This document shows, piece after piece, positions 1-6,104 of a stretch of DNA of 18,512 nucleotides (position 1 is its first letter; the number at the start of each line of letters is the position of its first letter). The DNA comes from an uncultured Clostridia bacterium (GTDB taxonomy: Bacteria > Bacillota > Clostridia > Christensenellales > Aristaeellaceae). The stretch covers positions 1-18,512 of the forward strand of contig CAMMGP010000004.1 in assembly GCA_946496415.1 (NCBI GenBank), read 5' to 3'. Both the position numbers and the translations under genes were made by a program. The notes under the pieces were generated by a model. The model saw nothing but the letters and a program-made list of their open reading frames with translations. It did not search any database and was not told where the DNA came from.

Positions 1-189
1 CGGAGGGGCGGCCTGCGAAATGCTTTTACGAACTTTGTCGCGTACGCGGCGAGAAGCGATGCCCGGCGGACTTTTCGCCGCGTCCCCGCCGCGGAAGCGC
101 GCCGCCCCGCGCCAGAGGCGCTTCGCGGGCAGGCGCGCGGAACTTTGGGGGGCTGGAAGGGTCGTGGGATGCCTTCGGGGAAGGCTCTG

Positions 190-229
190 GGGCAGACCTC
201 CGGGCAGACCTCCGGGCAGACCTCCGGGC
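190..229. repeat. 12-bp tandem repeat, about 3.3 copies
   Basis: The unit GGGCAGACCTCC occurs at 190-201, 202-213 and 214-225, followed by GGGC. The copies are identical, which suggests recent slippage. Read on the minus strand each unit contains GGAGGT, a Shine-Dalgarno-like word, but no start codon follows at a useful distance. Confidence 0.9.
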
Positions 230-483
230 GTCACGCCTCGCCCCTGCGGGGCAAGGCGCGCCGCATTGGCATTAAAAAATGCCAGCCTTCTCATATGTTT
301 CTTTCGTTGTATCAGCAGCCTCTTCCCCCTTTTCGCCGTGCTGAACAACATCTGCCCGGCGCGGACGTTCACCGGCAGAATCGGCACGTCTCCGTCTCTC
401 CTCGCAAACCGCCTGCAATGGCCATCTGCGCAACGTCATCATCGAACCGACGCAAAAAGCATCGGAGCAGCCTTGGAACTTCC

Positions 484-507
484 CCTTTCGGCGCTCCTTT
501 CGGCGCT
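484..507. repeat. 12-bp direct repeat, two copies
   Basis: CCTTTCGGCGCT is repeated exactly at 484-495 and 496-507. Its unit length equals that of the tandem array at 190-229, though the sequence differs. Confidence 0.85.
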
Positions 508-708
508 CACGTCATCGGAAGCGCGCCTCACTGTCGCTGGCGAACGTGCCCCAGACCGCCGCCGATCCTCTGTACGGCCGCCGCCCCGTCTCCCCTGTCC
601 TTGACAAATCAAGGCTCGCCGCGCCCTTGCCGGCCGCATGCTTCCCGTTCTCCGTAGCTTTGCAGAGAGAAACCTCCTGGAAATCCCAATCTGCCGCCCA
701 GCGCCGCC

Positions 709-744
709 AAAAACAAACACCGGCCCCGCCAACGCGAAGCCGGC
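709..744 (-). terminator. Second intrinsic terminator after rplQ
   Basis: On the minus strand a 10-bp stem (720-729 with 734-743, including two G-U pairs) closes a 4-nt loop. It can extend by one further G-U pair, and is followed by a T-rich tract read from 718 to 709 (GTTTGTTTTT). It lies directly behind the first terminator at 760-788 and would catch readthrough from the alpha operon. Confidence 0.7.
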
Positions 745-759
745 CCCTTTTCCACGCAA

Positions 760-788
760 AACGCGCCGGGAAATGCTCCCGGCGCGTT
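760..788 (-). terminator. First intrinsic terminator after rplQ
   Basis: A perfect 12-bp inverted repeat (760-771 with 777-788) has a 5-nt loop. It sits 19 nt after the rplQ stop codon and ends in TTTT on the minus strand before G+C-rich sequence resumes. The short T tract may make it leaky, which fits with a second terminator following at 709-744. Confidence 0.75.
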
Positions 789-807
789 GCCATTGGCCGT
801 ATGTGGT

Positions 808-1317
808 TTACACCAACTCGAGGATGACCATCTCGGCGCCATCACCGCGACGGGGGCCCTTCTTGACGATGCGGGTGTAGCCGCCGCCCTGGCCCTTTTC
901 CTCGGCGCGCTTCTTGTACTTGGGCGCGATCTCGCGGAAGAGCTTCTCCACCACGGGGTGCTTGACGTTCTTGACGCGCTCCTTGAAGTCCTCCTTATCC
1001 TCGCCCTTGACCTGCACGGCGGGGATCTCGTAGAGGTAGCGCATCACGTAACGGCGGGCCGCCAGGCGGGCGGGCGCGTCGTTGACGACGTCGAGCACGA
1101 CGATCTGCTGCTTGTCGTTCTTGGTCTCTTTCTTGAGTTCAATGGTATTGTCGCACTGGCGCAGGGCGACGGTGATGAGGCGCTCCGCCAGCGAACGCAC
1201 TTCCTTGGCGCGCGTCAGCGTGGTCTCGATGCGGCCATACCAGATCAGGTTGGTCACCTGGTTGCGCAGAAGCGCCATGCGCTGATCGGTCGGCCGGCCC
1301 AGCTTGCGATTGGCCAT
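808..1317 (-). CDS. rplQ: 50S ribosomal protein L17, long form
   Basis: L17 binds 23S rRNA near the polypeptide exit side of the large subunit. The N-terminus (MANRKLGRPTDQRMALLRNQ) and the C-terminus (GGYTRIVKKGPRRGDGAEM) are family hallmarks. The protein has 169 residues against about 112-130 in most bacteria. The excess maps to two internal stretches, roughly residues 56-83 and 98-120, the second rich in Lys/Glu/Asp. The ATG at 1317 follows GGGAGGA, and the gene lies 25 nt behind rpoA. It is the last gene of the cluster, followed by two terminators. The family is certain; the extra segments look like a lineage trait rather than a frameshift, because both conserved ends are in one frame. 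Confidence 0.97.
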   Translation of the reverse strand: MANRKLGRPTDQRMALLRNQVTNLIWYGRIETTLTRAKEVRSLAERLITVALRQCDNTIELKKETKNDKQQIVVLDVVNDAPARLAARRYVMRYLYEIPAVQVKGEDKEDFKERVKNVKHPVVEKLFREIAPKYKKRAEEKGQGGGYTRIVKKGPRRGDGAEMVILELV

Positions 1318-1342
1318 AACGGGTTCCTCCCTTGAAAATGTG

Positions 1343-2314
1343 TTATTCGTCCGAGGACTTGAGGGCCAGCCCCAGTCCGATGAGCTTCTGCTCGACTTCC
1401 TCGAGCGACTTCTTGCCCAGGTTGCGCACCTTCATCATGTCCTCCTGGTTGCGCTGGACGAGCTCGGCGACGGTGTTGATGCCCGCGCGCTTCAGGCAGT
1501 TGAACGCGCGCACGGAGAGGTCGAGTTCCTCGATGGTCATCTCCAGCACCTTTTCCTTGCTGTTGTCCTCCGGCTCGTTGTAGTCCACGCGCACCACGTT
1601 GACCGTCAGGTCGATGAACAGGCGCATGTTGTTGGTGATGATCTGCGCGGCGCTGGCCAGCGCTTCCTTGGGCAGAATGCTGCCGTTGGTCCAGACCTCG
1701 ATGGTGAGCTTGTCATAGTCGGTGACCTGGCCCACGCGGGTGTCTTCCACGGCGTAGCTGACCTTGCGGATCGGGGTAAAGATGGAGTCGACCGGGATCA
1801 CGCCGATGGGCATGCCGCCAACCTTGTTGCGTTCCATGGCCAGCTGCTTGTTGCGCTCGGCGGACACATAGCCGCGGCCCTTCTCCAGCGTGATCTGCAT
1901 CTGCAAATGCGCGCCTTCGGAGAGCGTGGCGATGTGCAGGTCGGGGTTGATGATCTCCACCTCGTCGTCGATGCGGATATCGCCGGCCTTGACTTCGCAG
2001 GGGCCCACCGCGTCGATGGTGATGATCTTGGGAAGGTCGGTATACAATTTGGCGGAGAGCAGCTTGACGTTGAGGATCAGTTCCGCCACGTCTTCCTTGA
2101 CGCCGGGAACGGTCGAAAACTCATGCTGCACGCCTTCTATGCGAACGCTGGTGGCGGCCACGCCCGGCAGGGAATTGAGAAGCACCCTGCGCAGGGAGTT
2201 GCCCAGCGTCTGACCAAAACCACGCTCCAGGGGATTGACGACGAATTTGCCATAGCGGTTGTTGTCGCCGATCTCCACCCGTTCGATTTTCGGCTTTTCG
2301 ATTTGATCTATCAT
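1343..2314 (-). CDS. rpoA: DNA-directed RNA polymerase subunit alpha
   Basis: The 323-residue alpha subunit dimerises to scaffold beta and beta' during RNA polymerase assembly. The N-terminal domain (about 1-230) holds GNSLRRVLL at 38-46, the conserved assembly loop. The C-terminal domain (about 255-318), with FNCLKRAGINTVAEL and later RNLGKKSLEEVE, is the helix-hairpin-helix unit that contacts UP-element DNA and activators. The ATG at 2314 follows AGGAGG with a 9-nt spacer. Unlike most junctions in this cluster, 103 nt of hairpin-rich sequence separate it from rpsD, so its translation or mRNA decay could be set apart from the ribosomal genes upstream. Confidence 0.98.
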   Translation of the reverse strand: MIDQIEKPKIERVEIGDNNRYGKFVVNPLERGFGQTLGNSLRRVLLNSLPGVAATSVRIEGVQHEFSTVPGVKEDVAELILNVKLLSAKLYTDLPKIITIDAVGPCEVKAGDIRIDDEVEIINPDLHIATLSEGAHLQMQITLEKGRGYVSAERNKQLAMERNKVGGMPIGVIPVDSIFTPIRKVSYAVEDTRVGQVTDYDKLTIEVWTNGSILPKEALASAAQIITNNMRLFIDLTVNVVRVDYNEPEDNSKEKVLEMTIEELDLSVRAFNCLKRAGINTVAELVQRNQEDMMKVRNLGKKSLEEVEQKLIGLGLALKSSDE

Positions 2315-2340
2315 TCAGCGTTTCCTCCTCTCCTATCGCG

Positions 2341-2415
2341 GCGCAAACGTGCGCTGCAACCGCGGAGTCTGCTCCGCGCAAATGCGCGGAACGTTCCATG
2401 CGCTGATCTTTCAGC
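2341..2415 (-). other. Structured rpsD-rpoA spacer
   Basis: The 103-nt spacer holds several perfect hairpins: 2402-2415 (5 bp, 4-nt loop, right after the rpsD stop), 2361-2378 (7 bp, 4-nt loop), 2373-2390 (7 bp, 4-nt loop) and 2341-2354 (5 bp, 4-nt loop). The two 7-bp hairpins share 2373-2378, so they exclude each other. None is followed by a T tract, so I do not call a terminator. The last hairpin ends about 10 nt before the rpoA ribosome binding site. Function unknown: mRNA stabilisation, processing or a translational switch are all possible. Confidence 0.6.
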
Positions 2416-2417
2416 AA

Positions 2418-3014
2418 TTAGCGGGAGTAAAGCTCGACGATCAAGTTCTCAGATACCTCGTAATCGATATCCTCGCGGGCGGGCAGGGCGACGATCTTCG
2501 CCTCGAAGGACTCAGGCTCGCGCTCAATCCACTGCGGCATCGCCTTTTTGCCGTATTCCTCGATCAGGGCCTTGAACTTGGCGGAGGCGCGGCTCTTTTC
2601 GCACACGGAGACAACGTCGCCCACCTTGACCTGCGCGGAGGGGATGTTGCACTTTTTGCCGTTGATGGCGAAGTGGCCGTGGTTGACCAGCTGACGGGCC
2701 TCGCGGCGCGTGGCGGCCAGACCCATGCGGAACACCACGTTGTCAAGACGGCGCTCCAGCTCCTGGAGCATGATCTCGCCGGTGATGCCCTTTTTGCGCT
2801 CGGCCTTCTCATAGTAGCTGTGGAACTGCTTTTCCAGCACGCCGTAGATGAACTTGACCTTCTGCTTCTCGTTCAGCTGACGGCCGTACTCGGACTGCTT
2901 GCGGCGCACATGCGCCTTGGGATTGCGCTTGGTCTCCTTGGAGTAGCCAAGCACCGCGGGAGACAAGCCCAGGGTCTTGCACCTTTTGAGAACGGGCTGT
3001 GTATTCTTGGCCAT
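2418..3014 (-). CDS. rpsD: 30S ribosomal protein S4
   Basis: S4 is a primary 16S rRNA binder that nucleates 30S assembly. The 198-residue protein carries the S4 RNA-binding domain at about 88-150, with RLDNVVFRMGLAATRREARQ at its start, and the N-terminal KRCKTLGLSP typical of the form lacking a four-Cys zinc motif. The ATG at 3014 follows a GGAGG-type site, and rpsK ends 18 nt upstream. In Escherichia coli S4 represses the alpha operon through an mRNA structure before rpsM. Here rpsD also sits inside the alpha operon, and a 217-nt hairpin-rich spacer precedes rpsM, so similar feedback is possible but unproven. Confidence 0.98.
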   Translation of the reverse strand: MAKNTQPVLKRCKTLGLSPAVLGYSKETKRNPKAHVRRKQSEYGRQLNEKQKVKFIYGVLEKQFHSYYEKAERKKGITGEIMLQELERRLDNVVFRMGLAATRREARQLVNHGHFAINGKKCNIPSAQVKVGDVVSVCEKSRASAKFKALIEEYGKKAMPQWIEREPESFEAKIVALPAREDIDYEVSENLIVELYSR

Positions 3015-3032
3015 GTTTGGTTTCCTCCCTAA

Positions 3033-3431
3033 TTACACTCTTCTGCGCTTGGGCGGACGGCATCCGTTGTGGGGGATGGGCGTGACGTCCTTGATCATGG
3101 TGACCTCGAGGCCGGCGGCCTGCAAGGAGCGGATGGCCGCTTCGCGCCCGGAGCCGGGGCCCTTGACATAGACCTCGACGGTCTTGAGGCCATACTCCTT
3201 GGCATGGGTGGCGGCGGTCTCCGCGGCCGACTGGGCGGCGAACGGCGTGGACTTCTTGCTGCCGCGGAAACCAAGTCCGCCCGCGGAAGCCCAGGACAGG
3301 GCGTTGCCGTTTGTGTCGGTGATGGTCACGATGGTATTGTTGAAAGAAGAGCGGATATGGGCCGCGCCGCGCTCGACGAGCTTTCTTTCACGACGCTTGC
3401 GGGTGACCCTTTTCAGCTTCGGCTTTGCCAT
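3033..3431 (-). CDS. rpsK: 30S ribosomal protein S11
   Basis: S11 forms part of the platform and mRNA exit region of the small subunit with S7 and S18. The 132-residue sequence has the family core around AHIRSSFNNTIVTITDTNGN and the basic tail PIPHNGCRPPKRRRV. Length is normal. The ATG at 3431 follows a GGGAGGAA site, and rpsM ends 36 nt upstream. No unusual residues were noticed. Confidence 0.98.
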   Translation of the reverse strand: MAKPKLKRVTRKRRERKLVERGAAHIRSSFNNTIVTITDTNGNALSWASAGGLGFRGSKKSTPFAAQSAAETAATHAKEYGLKTVEVYVKGPGSGREAAIRSLQAAGLEVTMIKDVTPIPHNGCRPPKRRRV

Positions 3432-3467
3432 AGCGATTTTTCCTCCCTAAAATTCTCGCGTCAAAGG

Positions 3468-3842
3468 TTACTTGGCCTTCTTCTTGCCGGCGGCCTGCTT
3501 CTTGGGACCCTTGCGGGTGCGGGCGTTCTGCTTGGTGTTCTGCCCGCGCACGGGGAGTCCGCGGCGATGGCGAAGGCCGCGGTAGCAGCCGATCTCCATC
3601 AGGCGCTTGATGTTCATGGAGACCTCGCGGCGCAGATCGCCCTCCACCTTCAGGTGATGGTCGATGTAATCGCGCAGGGCGCTGATCTCGTTTTCGGAAA
3701 GATCCTTGACGCGCGTATCGGGGTTGATGCCGGTCGAGGCGATGATCTCGTCCGCGGTCGTGCGGCCGATGCCGTAGATATAGGTCAGGGCGATCTCAAT
3801 GCGTTTTTCCCTGGGAAGGTCTACGCCTGCGATTCGTGCCAT
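3468..3842 (-). CDS. rpsM: 30S ribosomal protein S13
   Basis: S13 sits in the 30S head and contacts the P-site tRNA and the 50S bridge. The 124-residue protein begins MARIAGVDLPREKRIEIALT and holds GLRHRRGLPVRGQ near residues 89-101, with a Lys-rich tail. The ATG at 3842 follows TTTGGAGGTGC, leaving 11 nt between GGAGGT and ATG. In that gap AGGT can pair with ACCT next to the start codon, so the site might be partly masked. It is preceded by 217 nt of structured spacer, the longest gap in the cluster, and may be translated or regulated separately from rpmJ. Confidence 0.97.
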   Translation of the reverse strand: MARIAGVDLPREKRIEIALTYIYGIGRTTADEIIASTGINPDTRVKDLSENEISALRDYIDHHLKVEGDLRREVSMNIKRLMEIGCYRGLRHRRGLPVRGQNTKQNARTRKGPKKQAAGKKKAK

Positions 3843-3880
3843 AGGTTCAATGCACCTCCAAATTGGTTGGCTTCATGGTT

Positions 3881-4051
3881 CGCCGGGATGAGCCGGCGCT
3901 GGCCGCGCGTCTGGCGACACGCGCGGCGCGGAAATATCGAAAGGCCGCCGAAACCCGCGAAGCGGGCAGCCGCTTCGGAAGCCGATCTGTCTGTCGCGTC
4001 CGGGGCGTGGCCCGGACATGGCGCGTCTCCCCGCCCGAAAAAAGCGGGGAG
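3881..4051 (-). other. Structured rpmJ-rpsM spacer with five hairpins
   Basis: In transcription order the spacer contains perfect inverted repeats at 4027-4051 (8 bp, T-rich 9-nt loop), 3998-4017 (7 bp, 6-nt loop), 3958-3977 (8 bp, 4-nt loop), 3902-3927 (9 bp, 8-nt loop) and 3881-3898 (6 bp, 6-nt loop). The first begins 8 nt after the rpmJ stop codon. No stem is followed by a T tract, so none is a classical terminator. No promoter with recognisable -35 and -10 boxes was seen. The position corresponds to that of the S4-responsive leader before rpsM in enterobacteria. An RNA regulatory or processing element is the likeliest reading. Confidence 0.6.
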
Positions 4052-4059
4052 GCGTCCTC

Positions 4060-4173
4060 TTAGCCCTGCTTCTGCTTGTGCTTGGGGTTCTCGCAGATGA
4101 TCATCACGCGGCCCTTGCGCTTGATGACCTTGCACTTTTCGCAGATGGGCTTCACCGAAGGCCTTACTTTCAT
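4060..4173 (-). CDS. rpmJ: 50S ribosomal protein L36, zinc form
   Basis: This small gene of 37 codons plus stop reads MKVRPSVKPICEKCKVIKRK at its start. Residues C11, C14, C27 and H32 form the Cys3His zinc site of the metal-binding L36 form. L36 stabilises 23S rRNA folding near the GTPase-associated region. The ATG at 4173 follows an AGGAAACG-like site, and infA ends 35 nt upstream. The infA-rpmJ pairing is the usual one at the spc/alpha junction. Downstream lies the 217-nt structured spacer before rpsM. Confidence 0.97.
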   Translation of the reverse strand: MKVRPSVKPICEKCKVIKRKGRVMIICENPKHKQKQG

Positions 4174-4208
4174 GGTCGTTTCCTCCTTCAAGTCGGGCTT
4201 GGAAGCCC

Positions 4209-4430
4209 TTAGTTCTTGCTGCGCCAGGTGATGCGGCCGCGGGTCAGGTCATAGGGCGAAAGCTCTATGGTGACCTTGTCGCCGGGATAGATGCGGATGT
4301 AGTTCATGCGCATCTTGCCGGAAACGTGGGCCAGTATCTTGTGTCCGTTGGGCAGCTCTACCTCAAACATGGCGTTGGGGAAGGATTCCGTGACAACGCC
4401 CTCGACTTCGATTACATCAGACTTGGACAA
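4209..4430 (-). CDS. infA: Translation initiation factor IF-1
   Basis: IF-1 occupies the ribosomal A site during initiation and aids IF-2 and IF-3. The 73-residue protein is a single OB fold, MSKSDVIEVEGVVTESFPNA followed by MFEVELPNGHKILAHVSGK and a basic end (RGRITWRSKN). The start is a TTG at 4430: it gives the standard family N-terminus, and GGAGGAGGAAAAAC lies just upstream. No ATG gives a sensible start. The gene overlaps the end of the KOW gene by 14 nt, so the two are likely translationally coupled. The TTG may lower initiation, although the ribosome binding site is strong. Confidence 0.96.
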   Translation of the reverse strand: MSKSDVIEVEGVVTESFPNAMFEVELPNGHKILAHVSGKMRMNYIRIYPGDKVTIELSPYDLTRGRITWRSKN

Positions 4431-4692
4431 GTTTTTCCTCCTCCTCGCGTATCCACGCACGCAGCTTGTGATCCTCAATCGTCCGGCCGTCCGCGATCTC
4501 CCCCTGGACGGGGATGAGCGGCTGAAGATGCTTTTTTCGCTTCTTCTTGGGGCGGTCAAAGGTGCGCAGGCGGCCGTCGCAGGTGAGGACGAAGTCTTCG
4601 TCCACGACCTGAACCACCACGCACAGCCTGCCTTTGTCCCGTCCGGCTTTGGAGCGGGCCAGACGCCCTTTCTCTACGGCAGGGGCACTCAT
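4417..4692 (-). CDS. KOW-domain RNA-binding protein (L14e-like)
   Basis: A 91-residue basic protein. Residues 8-46 (KGRLARSKAGRDKGRLCVVV and onward) form a KOW motif like that of archaeal/eukaryotic L14e and related bacterial proteins. A Lys/Arg patch follows at 48-55 and a charged C-terminus (REEEEK). Bacillota commonly carry such a gene between map and infA, for example ybzG of Bacillus subtilis. Its stop-start junction with map overlaps by 4 nt (ATGA), and it overlaps infA by 14 nt. Placement and motif suggest ribosome or rRNA binding, but the precise role is not known to me. Confidence 0.9.
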   Translation of the reverse strand: MSAPAVEKGRLARSKAGRDKGRLCVVVQVVDEDFVLTCDGRLRTFDRPKKKRKKHLQPLIPVQGEIADGRTIEDHKLRAWIREEEEKLVQV

Positions 4693-5462
4693 CGCGCCAT
4701 CTCCCTGACGTTCGCCCCGGGGAAGGAAAGCACCTCGGGTTCGCCGTCGGTCACCAGCACGGTGTGCTCATAGTGCGAGCAGAGGCTGCCGTCGCGCGTG
4801 GCCACCGTCCAGTCGTTGTCGTAGAGATACACGTGCCAGTCGCCCATGGCGATCATCGGCTCTATGGCCAGCGTCATTCCCGGTTGCAGGCGCACGCCGC
4901 GTCCGGGGCGGCCAAAGTTGGGGATGGACGGATCCTCGTGCATCTCTTCGCCGATGCCGTGTCCGCACAGATCGCGGACGACGCCGTAGCCCTGGGCTTC
5001 GGCGTATGCCTGCACGGCGTGGGAGATGTCGCCCAGGCGGTTGCCGGGGCGGGCCTGATCGGCCCCCAGCCAGAAGCACTTTTCCGTATCGCGGATGAGC
5101 TTTTCCGCCTTGGCGTCTGCCTTGCCCACGGGCGCGGTGAAGGCGCTGTCGGACTGCCAGCCGTCCAGGATTACGCCGCAGTCCACGGAGAGTATCTGTC
5201 CTTCCTTGAGGCGGTCTTTCGTGGCAAAGCCGTGCACGACCTGGTCGTCCACGGATGCGCAGATGGAGAAGGGAAAGCCCTCATAGCCCTTGAACGAGGG
5301 GATGGCGCCGGCGTCGCGGATCAGTTTCTCGGCCATGCGGTCGAGTTCCAGCGTGGTAATGCCGGGCTGGATGGCGGCGCGGAGCGCGCTGAGCACATCG
5401 TGCAAAAGCGCTCCCGCGGCGCGCATCTTCTCGATCTGGGGCGCGGATTTGATGGTGATCAT
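4689..5462 (-). CDS. map: Type I methionine aminopeptidase
   Basis: Removes the initiator methionine from nascent proteins when the second residue is small. The 257-residue protein has all five metal ligands of the pita-bread fold: D94 and D105 (VDCG...SD), H168 (CGHGIG), E201 (AIEPM) and E232 (YEHT), plus the substrate-contacting H77 (VVHGF). It lacks any N-terminal extension, as expected for the short bacterial form. I placed the start at the ATG at 5462, 4 nt after the adk stop, because it gives the family N-terminus MITIKSAPQIEKMR and GGAG lies 7 nt upstream. A longer reading through adk in another frame is spurious. It overlaps the next gene by 4 nt. Confidence 0.97.
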   Translation of the reverse strand: MITIKSAPQIEKMRAAGALLHDVLSALRAAIQPGITTLELDRMAEKLIRDAGAIPSFKGYEGFPFSICASVDDQVVHGFATKDRLKEGQILSVDCGVILDGWQSDSAFTAPVGKADAKAEKLIRDTEKCFWLGADQARPGNRLGDISHAVQAYAEAQGYGVVRDLCGHGIGEEMHEDPSIPNFGRPGRGVRLQPGMTLAIEPMIAMGDWHVYLYDNDWTVATRDGSLCSHYEHTVLVTDGEPEVLSFPGANVREMAR

Positions 5463-5466
5463 CGCG

Positions 5467-6087
5467 CTACTCCAGGGCGGCGAGGATGCTCGCGAGCACT
5501 TCCTCGGGCGCGCAGTCGCCGTCAACGGTCCTGAGCTTGCCCTTGCCCTCGTAGTAACCGATGAGGGGCGCGGTCTGCTCGTGATAGACCTTGAGGCGCT
5601 GACGGATGGTGACGGGCTGATCGTCGTCGCGGTGGGTGAGCGTCCAGCCGCACACCGGGCAAACGCGCGCATCTGCGAGCTTGGAAATGTGGAACGTACC
5701 GCTGCACTTGCCGCAAACGCGGCGGCCGGTGAGCCGGTCGAGCAACTGTTCATCCGGCACGGCGATGTTGATGACGCAATCGGGGGCAGCGATGCCCTCC
5801 AGCGCCTCAGCCTGTTCCACCGTGCGGGGGAAGCCGTCGAGCAGGTAGCCGGTTCTGCAATCGGCCATCGAAAGGCGCTCGCGCACCATTTCGATGAGCA
5901 CTTCATCGGGAACGAGCTGACCCGCATCCATGAACTTCTTGGCCGCCAGGCCCATCGGGGTTTCGTTGCGCACGGCGGCGCGCAGCATGTTGCCAGTCGA
6001 GATGTGCGGTACGTTCAGGCGCGAGGAGACCCCCAGCGCCTGCGTGCCCTTGCCCGCGCCTGGCGGGCCGAGAAAGATCAGCTTCAT
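5467..6087 (-). CDS. adk: Adenylate kinase with zinc-binding LID
   Basis: Catalyses ATP + AMP = 2 ADP and balances adenylate pools in the cytoplasm. The 206-residue protein shows the P-loop GPPGAGKGT (7-15), DGFPR (84-88), and a long LID domain (about 122-160) bearing C125, C128, C143 and C146, the four-Cys zinc site typical of Gram-positive enzymes, followed by RDDD (153-156). The spacing between the Cys pairs is 14 residues, a little shorter than I expect for the family, and the whole protein is slightly short. It sits 17 nt behind secY and 4 nt before map, the classical secY-adk-map order. Confidence 0.98.
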   Translation of the reverse strand: MKLIFLGPPGAGKGTQALGVSSRLNVPHISTGNMLRAAVRNETPMGLAAKKFMDAGQLVPDEVLIEMVRERLSMADCRTGYLLDGFPRTVEQAEALEGIAAPDCVINIAVPDEQLLDRLTGRRVCGKCSGTFHISKLADARVCPVCGWTLTHRDDDQPVTIRQRLKVYHEQTAPLIGYYEGKGKLRTVDGDCAPEEVLASILAALE

Positions 6088-6104
6088 AAGCCCTTACCTC
6101 CCGG

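Larger units (their letters stand above)
1..708. other. Gene-free stretch downstream of rplQ with short repeats and hairpins
   Basis: I find no gene that I can support here. Several frames are open because the sequence is very G+C rich, but their translations are Arg/Pro/Gly-rich and match no family I know. A minus-strand frame is open from an ATG at 351 to the window edge, and continues the frame of an upstream stretch that ends in TGA-TGA near 439; it has no convincing ribosome binding site. Visible structure: 12-bp tandem repeats at 190-229 and 484-507, a hairpin at 234-258 (one mismatch, 3-nt loop) and a 7-bp hairpin at 267-284. It could be a repeat-derived intergenic element or the decayed end of a gene that continues outside the window. 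Confidence 0.6.

Noticed and set aside
190..229. CRISPR array
   Set aside because: The units are 12 bp, contiguous and without spacers, so this is a simple tandem repeat.
439..759. Minus-strand gene downstream of rplQ
   Set aside because: It would begin inside the terminator region, has a composition like random G+C-rich sequence, and shows no recognisable domain.
787..1335. Long plus-strand open frames across rplQ, rpoA and other genes (for example 787-1335 and 1304-2575)
   Set aside because: They are antisense shadows of well-identified ribosomal genes; high G+C content keeps such frames open. Their translations are low in complexity and match no family.
4027..4051. Intrinsic terminator after rpmJ
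   Set aside because: The T run is in the loop of the hairpin, and G+C-rich sequence follows the stem. It cannot act as a canonical terminator.
4431..4559. ATG start for infA at 4559
   Set aside because: It would add 43 residues of unrelated sequence overlapping the KOW gene. The TTG at 4430 yields the standard IF-1 length and has GGAGGAGG upstream.
5463..5927. N-terminal extension of map upstream of 5462
   Set aside because: The in-frame extension overlaps adk in another frame and is Arg/Ser/Pro-rich shadow sequence. The ATG at 5462 gives the conserved N-terminus with a GGAG site.
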